Positions 1 to 5,122 of a DNA stretch of 5,962 bases are shown here, in pieces. The stretch is from Polynucleobacter sp. (GTDB lineage Bacteria; Pseudomonadota; Gammaproteobacteria; Burkholderiales; Burkholderiaceae): positions 1 through 5,962 of the forward strand of contig JAGVCB010000169.1 of assembly GCA_020059445.1 (NCBI GenBank), written 5' to 3'. Positions within the stretch are counted from its first letter, which is position 1. Every line of letters starts with the position of its first letter. The notes under the pieces were generated by a model. It did not search any database. It was not told the origin of the DNA and saw only the letters and a list, made by a program, of their open reading frames with translations. The position numbers and the translations under genes are program-made.

Positions 1-956
1 AGGAGGTCTTGCAAAAGTTAGCAGAAAACTATCCTTTGCCTGCCAGAATCTTGGACTACAGAAGCTTGGCCAAGTTGCAATCAACGTACATTGAAAAATT
101 GCCAAGAATGGTCAACCCCAAGACTGGCAGGGTTCACACGAACTATTCTCAGGCAGTGGCTGTGACTGGGCGTTTGGCTTCAAGTGAGCCAAATTTGCAA
201 AATATTCCAGTGCGAACAGAAGAAGGCAGAAAGATTCGAGAAGCCTTTATTGCTAAACCTGGATCAGTAATGGTGTCGGCTGACTACTCTCAGATTGAAT
301 TGCGCATCATGGCTCACATTGCCGAAGATGAGAGCTTGTTAAAAGCGTTTGCAGCAGGTGAAGACATTCATAAAGCCACCGCCGCTGAAATGTTCCATGT
401 GGCTCTTGACCAAGTTAGTTCAGAGCAAAGGCGTTATGCCAAGGTGATCAACTTTGGTTTGATCTATGGCATGAGCGCTTTTGGTTTGGCAGGTAATTTG
501 GGTATCGAACGCTCAGCCGCTCAACAATACATTGACACTTATTTTGCAAGGTATCCGGGTGTGGCTGATTACATGGCCAGTACCAGGGTGCGCGCCAAGG
601 AAATGGGATATGTGGAAACTGTTTTTGGGCGTCGTTTGTGGTTGCCTGAAATTCGAAGTGCCAATGGTATGCGTCGCCAGGGAGCAGAAAGGGCGGCTAT
701 CAATGCTCCAATGCAAGGAACTGCGGCAGATTTAATTAAATTGGCAATGATTGCGGTTCAGGATTGGATAGAGGAAAATCTCATGAAAACATGTATGCTT
801 TTGCAAGTTCATGATGAATTAGTGCTTGAGGTGCCTGAGTCTGAGCTTGAATTAGTGAAGGAAAATTTACCAAAACTGATGACAGGTGTTGCATCCTTAA
901 AAGTACCGTTATTGGTTGAGGTTGGAGTTGGTTCTAATTGGGAAGAAGCCCATTAA
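1..956 (+). CDS. polA: DNA polymerase I, C-terminal polymerase domain (5' truncated by window edge)
   Basis: This is the fingers and palm of a family A DNA polymerase, which fills gaps after excision repair and removes and replaces Okazaki primers. The frame is already open at position 3, and the real start lies outside the window. About 317 codons remain of a family norm near 900-930. Counting from the TTG at 9-11 as residue 1, motif A (DYSQIELR) begins at D92. The O-helix [14 protein letters not shown] is at 141-154, with the dNTP-contacting Lys at 145 and Phe (not Tyr) at 149. Motif C, QVHDE, is at 266-270 with the second catalytic Asp at 269. The protein ends in WEEAH, like the WDQAH end of E. 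coli PolA, so the 3' end is intact. The TTG at 9 is an internal Leu codon, not a start. The next gene follows after 41 nt with no terminator visible, so readthrough into it is possible. Identification is secure. Confidence 0.97.
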   Translation, partial: EVLQKLAENYPLPARILDYRSLAKLQSTYIEKLPRMVNPKTGRVHTNYSQAVAVTGRLASSEPNLQNIPVRTEEGRKIREAFIAKPGSVMVSADYSQIELRIMAHIAEDESLLKAFAAGEDIHKATAAEMFHVALDQVSSEQRRYAKVINFGLIYGMSAFGLAGNLGIERSAAQQYIDTYFARYPGVADYMASTRVRAKEMGYVETVFGRRLWLPEIRSANGMRRQGAERAAINAPMQGTAADLIKLAMIAVQDWIEENLMKTCMLLQVHDELVLEVPESELELVKENLPKLMTGVASLKVPLLVEVGVGSNWEEAH

Positions 957-984
957 TAAATAATGGCCCAAGAAAATAATGACT

Positions 985-992
985 AGAGGAGA
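985..992 (+). promoter_or_regulatory. Ribosome binding site deciding a GTG start
   Basis: AGAGGAGA lies 5 nt before the GTG at 998-1000. This supports GTG as the start of the hydrolase gene. The nearby ATG at 993-995 is in another frame and meets a stop after six codons. Confidence 0.75.
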
Positions 993-997
993 ATGCT

Positions 998-1903
998 GTG
1001 GACAAGAATTTAATCAAAGAAGCAGAGTCACTATTAAATAGTACTGGCATTGATCGCCGTAGTTTTTTAAAGACCGGGGCGGTTGCAACTGTTGGCTTGG
1101 GATATGTTGCTGCTGCTGAACCAGTGTTAGCCCAGGCTATTCAAACAAATTTTGACGGCATTGATGCGCAAGAAGTGATGTTCACTTCTAAAGGTTTTGA
1201 TGTTCCTGCTTATGTGGCAAGACCAAAGAAGGCGTCTAAAAATGGTTTGCCTGTGGTTTTTGTGATCAGTGAGATTTTTGGCGTCCATGAATACATCGCT
1301 GATGTGGCAAGAAGATTTGCCAAGATGGGTTATTTGGCGATTGCTCCTGAGTTATTTGTTAGAGCAGGGGATCCAAATACATTGGGCACCATGGCTGAAA
1401 TCTTGAAAGAGATTGTTGGTAAAACATCCGATGAGCAGGTGATGTCTGACTTGCAAGCCGGCATTGATTGGGCTGGAAAAAATGGTGGTGACGTGAAACG
1501 CGTTGGTATCACTGGTTTTTGTTGGGGTGGTCGCATCACATGGTTAGCTTGTGCGCAAATCCCGCAAATGCGTGCTGGTGTGGCTTGGTATGGTCGAGTG
1601 ATTGGAGATAAAACTCCTAATAACCCATTACACCCAGTAGACCTAGCGGCGCAAATGAAAGCGCCTGTGCTTGGTTTGTATGGTGGTGCAGACACCGGTA
1701 TTTCTTTAGAGAGCGTTGATCAAATGAAGCAGGCTTTGGCTGCAGCTAAAACCAATAAAGCTGCGCAAGCATCTCGTTTTGAAATTTACCCAGACGCACC
1801 TCATGCTTTCCATGCTGATTACCGAGCCACTTACCGTGAAGGCCCAGCAAAAGATGGTTGGGATAAGACCTTGGCCTGGTTTAAGCAACAAGGGGTTGTA
1901 TGA
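998..1903 (+). CDS. Tat-exported dienelactone hydrolase family protein
   Basis: A 301-residue alpha/beta hydrolase of the dienelactone hydrolase (DLH, COG0412-like) family. The N-terminus carries a twin-arginine signal: DRRSFLK at 19-25, then a mildly hydrophobic alanine-rich stretch and a likely cleavage site after AQA near 47. The mature enzyme is therefore predicted in the periplasm. The family nucleophile is Cys175 in GFCWGG. The acid is probably Asp232 in GGADTGI and the base His269 in DAPHAFH. Glu92 in SEIFG matches the Glu that primes the Cys in classical DLH. These assignments are by motif, not structure. The start is GTG with a good Shine-Dalgarno; the signal peptide begins close to it, so the start is credible. 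The 3' end overlaps the next gene by 4 nt (ATGA), implying translational coupling with a metal transporter. The substrate is unknown: members of this family cleave various esters and lactones, and no chloroaromatic pathway genes are nearby. Confidence 0.9.
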   Translation: MDKNLIKEAESLLNSTGIDRRSFLKTGAVATVGLGYVAAAEPVLAQAIQTNFDGIDAQEVMFTSKGFDVPAYVARPKKASKNGLPVVFVISEIFGVHEYIADVARRFAKMGYLAIAPELFVRAGDPNTLGTMAEILKEIVGKTSDEQVMSDLQAGIDWAGKNGGDVKRVGITGFCWGGRITWLACAQIPQMRAGVAWYGRVIGDKTPNNPLHPVDLAAQMKAPVLGLYGGADTGISLESVDQMKQALAAAKTNKAAQASRFEIYPDAPHAFHADYRATYREGPAKDGWDKTLAWFKQQGVV

Positions 1904-2688
1904 CATTGTTTTGGATCATCCTAGCCACCACGGTGGCTGGGGTTTTGAGTATTGCTGCAGCAGCCAGCTTGTCTTTGACAGTTCTATCCAGAATGGTCAA
2001 TAAGATGGTTAGCCTATCGGTCGGTGTTTTATTAGCGACGGCTTTGTTACATTCTTTGCCAGAAGCTTTCATGACGCCTGGCGCTGATGTTTCTTCTTTG
2101 TTCATTGCATTGCTCGCAGGATTGTTGGGCTTCTTTATTCTGGAAAAGGCTGCTCTTTTAAGACACAGTCATCATCACGAGCACGATGGTCATGGCCATC
2201 ATCATGGTCATGACGCTGAGTCTGCTGGTAAAAGTGGTTGGGTCATTTTGTTGGGTGACGGCCTACACAATTTTGCCGATGGTATTTTGATTGCTGCCGC
2301 ATTTTTGGTAGACCCACAAATTGGAGTCTTGACTGCCGTTGCTATTGCCTTGCATGAAATACCGCAAGAGGTTGGAGATTTCATTGTTTTGTTGAATGCC
2401 GGGTTTAGTAAAGCAAAAGCTTTGCTCTATAACTTCATTTCTAGCATGATGGCTGTGCTTGGCGGAGTCCTTGGATATTTCTTTTTAGACAGTGCAGAAG
2501 CATTGATTCCATATGTCATCGTTTTAGCTTCTAGTAGTTTCATTTATATCGCTGTGAGCGATTTGATGCCGCAGATGCACAGACGACCAAAATTCAAAGA
2601 ATCACTCGAGCAAATCTTTTTGATTGTTTTTGGAGTTGTTTTAGTTTTATTTATTTCAGAGCTGAGTCATTTGGGCCATAGCCATTAA
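1900..2688 (+). CDS. ZIP family divalent metal transporter
   Basis: A 262-residue inner-membrane protein of the ZIP (ZRT/IRT-like) family, expected to bring zinc or another divalent cation into the cytoplasm. About eight hydrophobic segments are visible, near 4-26, 36-52, 65-83, 113-135, 141-165, 175-195, 201-220 and 235-254. TM4 carries the metal-site motif DGLHNFADG (H123, N124, D127). TM5 carries HEIPQEVGD (H152, E153, E157), which resembles the HExPHExGD of the LIV-1/KE4 branch more than the HNxPEG of classical ZIPs. The loop between TM3 and TM4 (residues 89-104) has ten histidines in sixteen residues, a typical variable metal-binding loop, and the C-terminus ends HLGHSH. The ATG shares an ATGA with the upstream hydrolase stop; AAGGGG lies 4 nt ahead. 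It is the last gene of the rightward block, followed by a hairpin. The family call is firm; the metal is not determined by sequence. Confidence 0.93.
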   Translation: MTLFWIILATTVAGVLSIAAAASLSLTVLSRMVNKMVSLSVGVLLATALLHSLPEAFMTPGADVSSLFIALLAGLLGFFILEKAALLRHSHHHEHDGHGHHHGHDAESAGKSGWVILLGDGLHNFADGILIAAAFLVDPQIGVLTAVAIALHEIPQEVGDFIVLLNAGFSKAKALLYNFISSMMAVLGGVLGYFFLDSAEALIPYVIVLASSSFIYIAVSDLMPQMHRRPKFKESLEQIFLIVFGVVLVLFISELSHLGHSH

Positions 2689-2694
2689 GATCAC

Positions 2695-2722
2695 GGTCAT
2701 TGAGATCACAGTCTCAATGACC
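2695..2722. terminator. Perfect hairpin between convergent genes, probable bidirectional terminator
   Basis: GGTCATTGAGA (2695-2705) pairs exactly with TCTCAATGACC (2712-2722) around a 6-nt loop, giving an 11-bp stem. It starts 6 nt after the ZIP stop codon and sits 30 nt beyond the sulfurtransferase stop on the other strand. The position suits termination from both sides. Neither flank has a good T-run (only a weak ATCTTT on the + side), so it may instead be an mRNA 3'-end stabiliser or a Rho-assisted site. Its left arm overlaps a short direct repeat: AGATCAC-R-GTC occurs at 2688-2698 and again at 2703-2713. Confidence 0.6.
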
Positions 2723-2752
2723 AATCTTTGCATAGTCAGTTAATTAATCGAG

Positions 2753-3601
2753 TTACTTCTCAATCGGACGAGCAGCATCTGCACACCACTCACTCCAGCT
2801 ACCTGGATAAATCATGGATGATTTCAAGCCAGCCAATTCCATGGCAAACATATTGTGGCATGCTGTAATGCCCGAGCCGCATTGATGAATGATGGATTCG
2901 CTCGGTATTGCACCTAGCAAGTCTTTGAACTCTTTTGCTAAGACATAAGGCGATTTAAATTGGCCATTGGTATCTAAGTTGTTTTTGAAGAAACGATTGA
3001 TTGCACCTGGGATGTGGCCACCAATAGGGTCAAGCGTTTCATTCTCTCCACGAAAGCGATCGGCTGAGCGTGCATCCAGAACAACAAAATTTTTGCTGGA
3101 TAGGTTCTCAAGAATGTCAGACACGAAAAGAGCATCCATGTATGCGATTGCTCTATCAGTGGTCGATGTTGCAGGAGTATTCGGTCTTGGATTATCTGTT
3201 TTCTCACTGGTGAAGCCAGCAGCCAACCAAGAGGCATAACCAGTGTTGAGCAATCGAACATGGTTATGACCTGTGGCTCTTAACATCCACCACATTCTGA
3301 CTGCGTACATGCAAGACTGGTTGTCGTAAATGACGATATTGCTATCTTTTGTGATACCAAGGCTGGCACATGTTTTGATCCATTGCTCAATGGTGGGTAA
3401 TGGGTGTCTGCCATTCTGACCATTTTTTTCAGAGGCCAAATCATGATCGACATCAACATAGATCGCAGATGGAATATGTCCCTCTAAGTAAGATTCATAA
3501 CCAGCTTTAGGATTCGTTAAATCAAAACGGCAATCAAATAATAAAAATTCTTTACCTGAATCCAAATCTTTCTTTAACTCAGCAGCTTCAATCAATAACA
3601 T
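2753..3601 (-). CDS. Tandem-rhodanese sulfurtransferase, 3-mercaptopyruvate type
   Basis: A 282-residue protein with two rhodanese domains that transfers sulfane sulfur to a thiol acceptor or cyanide through a cysteine persulfide. The N-terminal domain (about 1-130) has DCRFDL at 23-28 and GHIPSAIYVD at 41-50. It lacks the active-site loop Cys, as is usual for the structural half. The C-terminal domain (about 150-282) has LDARSADRFRG near 175-185, GHIPGA at 195-200, and the active loop CGSGITA beginning at Cys241. CGSG(V/I)TA is the signature of 3-mercaptopyruvate sulfurtransferases, whereas thiosulfate-preferring rhodaneses usually have CRKGVTA. No signal peptide is seen, so it is probably cytoplasmic. 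The ATG at 3601 is chosen because the family begins there (MLLIEAAEL) and AAAGGA lies 6 nt upstream. The frame is open 32 codons further, but that part overlaps the Rieske gene and looks non-homologous. It is almost certainly co-transcribed with the Rieske gene, 10 nt away. SseA-like, but I do not assert the symbol. Confidence 0.92.
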   Translation of the reverse strand: MLLIEAAELKKDLDSGKEFLLFDCRFDLTNPKAGYESYLEGHIPSAIYVDVDHDLASEKNGQNGRHPLPTIEQWIKTCASLGITKDSNIVIYDNQSCMYAVRMWWMLRATGHNHVRLLNTGYASWLAAGFTSEKTDNPRPNTPATSTTDRAIAYMDALFVSDILENLSSKNFVVLDARSADRFRGENETLDPIGGHIPGAINRFFKNNLDTNGQFKSPYVLAKEFKDLLGAIPSESIIHQCGSGITACHNMFAMELAGLKSSMIYPGSWSEWCADAARPIEK

Positions 3602-3607
3602 GATGAA

Positions 3608-3613
3608 TCCTTT
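3608..3613 (-). promoter_or_regulatory. Ribosome binding site for the sulfurtransferase, overlapping the Rieske stop codon
   Basis: On the minus strand AAAGGA runs from 3613 to 3608, 6 nt before the ATG at 3601. It shares bases with the TAA (3614-3612) that ends the Rieske gene. This fixes the downstream start and suggests that the two proteins are made from one message by reinitiation or coupling. Confidence 0.7.
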
Positions 3614-4712
3614 ACTTGTATGACATCGCTTTTCTGTACCACTCGTGGAAGTGTTGCATGCCGTCTTCCATGGGGCTTTGGTAGGGTCCCACTTCATTCA
3701 CACCACGATCAAGCAGGGCTTTCCTACCTTGATCCATGCGTTCTGCAATTTCATCATCTTCGATACATGTTTCCATGTAAGCAGCTCTTTCTGCTTCAAT
3801 GAACTCACGCTCAAATAATGCAAGCTCTTCTGGGTAATAAAACTCAACGATGTTTCTAGTTTTATTGACCCCCATTGGTTGCAGGGTTGAGACACACAAA
3901 ACGCCTGGGTACCACTCCACCATGATGTTGGGGTAATAAGTTAACCAGATGGCGCCATGCTTTGGCATTTTTTCTGGATGAGCTTTCAGAACTGCTTCGT
4001 GCCAACGTTGATAGGTTGGTGAGCCAGCATGTTTCAATTGATTTTTAATGCCAACCGTTTGAACGCTGTACCAGTCTCCAAATTGCCAAGATAAATCTTC
4101 GCAAGAAACAAATTTACCCAAACCCGGGTGGAATGGTTCAACGTGATAGTCCTCTAGATACACTTCAATGAATGTTTTCCAGTTGTAATTGCATTCATGA
4201 ACTTCGACGTGATCCAACATGTATCCAGAAAAGTCCAAATCTTTTGAAATACCCATGTTCACCAAATCAGAGTGAACATCTCTTGGACCTTCAAATAAAA
4301 GACCTTGCCAATTTTGCAAAGGACTCTTGCCTAAATTCAAGCAAGGCTGATCATCAAAGTGTGGGGCACCCAGTAAAGTCCCATCTGTCTTGTAGGTCCA
4401 GCGGTGTAATGGGCAAACGATGTTATCAACGTGGCCTCGTCCGTTGAGCATGATGGCTTGACGGTGGCGGCACACATTGGAAAGTAATTCAATACCTTGG
4501 TCATTACGGATCAAGACGCGACCTTCATTCTCTGCGCTCAAGGTTTGGTAGTCACCAATTTCTGGCACCATCAGTTCGTGACCGACGTAACCAGGCCCCT
4601 GCTTAAAAAGCAGGTCAATTTCCCTTTGATACAGTTCTGCATCAAAGTAAGCCGATACTGGCAGTTGTAGCTTGGACTGCGCAAGATGCTGCGCGCTAGC
4701 TAGATTAGTCAT
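3612..4712 (-). CDS. Rieske non-heme iron oxygenase, alpha (catalytic) subunit
   Basis: A 366-residue terminal oxygenase of the aromatic-ring-hydroxylating dioxygenase alpha family (COG4638-like). It would activate O2 at a mononuclear iron using electrons passed through a Rieske [2Fe-2S] centre. Numbered from the ATG at 4712, the Rieske domain (about 40-145) has C81-R-H83, sixteen residues, then C100-P-L-H103. The catalytic SRPBCC domain (about 165-366) has the iron motif LEDYHVEPFH, with ligands H190 and H195, and a probable third ligand D319 in the EDDEIAE segment. The residue three before H190, which links the two metal sites, is Glu187 instead of the usual Asp, as in carnitine and choline-type monooxygenases. 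No beta subunit, ferredoxin or reductase gene is in the window. The substrate is unknown; despite the family name it need not be aromatic. The start is ATG at 4712 because GGGGGTG lies 6 nt upstream; a GTG at 4721 in frame lacks such a site. It is first gene of a leftward pair with the sulfurtransferase. Confidence 0.92.
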   Translation of the reverse strand: MTNLASAQHLAQSKLQLPVSAYFDAELYQREIDLLFKQGPGYVGHELMVPEIGDYQTLSAENEGRVLIRNDQGIELLSNVCRHRQAIMLNGRGHVDNIVCPLHRWTYKTDGTLLGAPHFDDQPCLNLGKSPLQNWQGLLFEGPRDVHSDLVNMGISKDLDFSGYMLDHVEVHECNYNWKTFIEVYLEDYHVEPFHPGLGKFVSCEDLSWQFGDWYSVQTVGIKNQLKHAGSPTYQRWHEAVLKAHPEKMPKHGAIWLTYYPNIMVEWYPGVLCVSTLQPMGVNKTRNIVEFYYPEELALFEREFIEAERAAYMETCIEDDEIAERMDQGRKALLDRGVNEVGPYQSPMEDGMQHFHEWYRKAMSYK

Positions 4713-4718
4713 TCTTCC

Positions 4719-4725
4719 CACCCCC
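4719..4725 (-). promoter_or_regulatory. Ribosome binding site favouring the ATG start of the Rieske gene
   Basis: On the minus strand GGGGGTG (4725-4719) matches GGAGGTG in six of seven positions and ends 6 nt before the ATG at 4712. The alternative GTG start at 4721-4719 lies inside this element, so it is unlikely to be used. Confidence 0.6.
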
Positions 4726-4759
4726 GAAAAAAGTCAGCCGAAGCTAAGCGGAATAACCA

Positions 4760-4788
4760 ATCCAACCATCGACGGGTCGATATTGGAT
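4760..4788. repeat. 29-nt inverted repeat, candidate operator or 5'-UTR hairpin
   Basis: ATCCAA (4760-4765) mirrors TTGGAT (4783-4788), and inside them ATCGA (4768-4772) mirrors TCGAT (4777-4781) around CGGG. Together there are 11 matched pairs, with a small asymmetric bulge (CC against A). It lies at the expected -35 position of the rightward promoter and just downstream of the predicted leftward start site. It could bind a dimeric regulator acting on both units, or fold in the leader of the Rieske mRNA. Confidence 0.5.
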
Positions 4789-4798
4789 AGGGAAAAAG

Positions 4799-4804
4799 AT
4801 TATA
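4799..4804 (-). promoter_or_regulatory. Candidate -10 element for the Rieske/sulfurtransferase unit
   Basis: The minus strand reads TATAAT, an exact match to the sigma-70 -10 consensus, about 87 bp before the Rieske ATG. The -35 is poor, so the promoter may need an activator or may be weak. Confidence 0.4.
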
Positions 4805-4806
4805 AC
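4801..4806 (+). promoter_or_regulatory. Candidate -10 element for xseB-ispA
   Basis: TATAAC matches the sigma-70 -10 in five of six positions. TCGATA 18 bp upstream is a 4/6 match to the -35. The element is about 60 bp ahead of the xseB ATG and overlaps the leftward -10. Confidence 0.35.
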
Positions 4807-4866
4807 CGTGCCTAAAGCCTTAAAATCGGTGAGTGAATTGTTTTTTATCAAATAAGAGGGATTTTT

Positions 4867-5100
4867 ATGCCTAAAAAGATTGGCGCTGAGGTTGCTTCTG
4901 CTTCCTCCACTTCCTTGAATGCTGATCTCCGTTATGAAGACGCGGTATCTGAGCTCGAGGGTTTGATCGCGACCATGGAGTCGGGCAAGTTAAGTCTTGA
5001 AGATACCTTGACTGCATATAAGCGTGGCGCCGAATTGTTAAAGCATTGCCAACATGTTTTAGAGCAGGTTGAGCAACAAGTGAAGATGGTTCAGGGTTAA
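4867..5100 (+). CDS. xseB: Exodeoxyribonuclease VII small subunit
   Basis: A 77-residue protein matching XseB in length and pattern. It is the small subunit that binds several-fold to the XseA catalytic subunit, together degrading single-stranded DNA from either end into oligonucleotides in the cytoplasm. After a low-complexity Ser/Ala-rich leader (about 8-18), the family core begins at YEDAVSELEGLI (23-34). It continues through MESGKLSLEDTL (37-48) and YKRGAELLKHCQ (51-62) into a final amphipathic helix, LEQVEQQVKMV. The core is two helices with no catalytic motif, as expected. AAGAGGG lies 6 nt before the ATG. It heads a rightward unit with ispA starting 22 nt after its stop, an arrangement common in proteobacteria. 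xseA is not in the window. Confidence 0.94.
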   Translation: MPKKIGAEVASASSTSLNADLRYEDAVSELEGLIATMESGKLSLEDTLTAYKRGAELLKHCQHVLEQVEQQVKMVQG

Positions 5101-5117
5101 GAGTTAAGGATTAAGGA
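5097..5117 (+). repeat. Three 7-bp tandem repeats carrying the ispA ribosome binding site
   Basis: TTAAGAG (5097-5103), TTAAGGA (5104-5110) and TTAAGGA (5111-5117) form a short tandem array. The xseB stop codon TAA (5098-5100) falls in the first copy. AAGGA of the third copy is 5 nt from the ispA TTG start; that of the second copy is 12 nt away. Confidence 0.8.
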
Positions 5118-5122
5118 ATAGT

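Larger units (their letters stand above)
4713..4866. promoter_or_regulatory. Divergent intergenic control region (Rieske unit leftward, xseB-ispA rightward)
   Basis: This 154-bp stretch separates two genes transcribed away from each other and must hold promoters for both. On the minus strand a perfect TATAAT occupies 4804-4799, with no clear -35 at the right distance (GATTTT at 17 bp). On the plus strand TATAAC occupies 4801-4806, with a weak TCGATA at 4777-4782 (18-bp spacer). The two -10 candidates overlap in the palindrome TTATAA (4800-4805). A dyad lies on the Rieske side of them. Promoter calls are by eye and unproven. Confidence 0.45.

Noticed and set aside
9..11. TTG near the left edge as a start for the polymerase fragment
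   Set aside because: The frame is open to the window edge and the preceding residues fit the PolA alignment, so this is an internal Leu codon of a gene beginning outside the window.
957..997. Terminator or promoter between polA and the hydrolase gene
   Set aside because: The 41-nt AT-rich gap has no stem-loop and no convincing -35/-10 pair; only the ribosome binding site is supported.
1330..1695. Minus-strand open frame of 121 codons inside the hydrolase gene
   Set aside because: It lies wholly antisense to a well-supported gene, has no recognisable domain and no ribosome binding site that I could see.
2164..2214. CAT/CAC-rich run as a possible microsatellite or repeat array
   Set aside because: It codes for the His-rich loop usual between TM3 and TM4 of ZIP transporters, with mixed CAT and CAC codons and no regular period.
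2740..2747. TTAATTAA palindrome between the convergent genes
   Set aside because: An AT-rich 8-mer palindrome is expected by chance and has no partner element nearby.
4172..4447. Plus-strand open frame of 91 codons inside the Rieske gene
   Set aside because: It is an antisense shadow; its cysteines and histidines do not form a known motif, and the opposite strand encodes conserved Rieske residues.
4719..4721. GTG at 4721 as the Rieske gene start
   Set aside because: It overlaps the GGGGGTG ribosome binding site of the ATG at 4712 and has no site of its own upstream.
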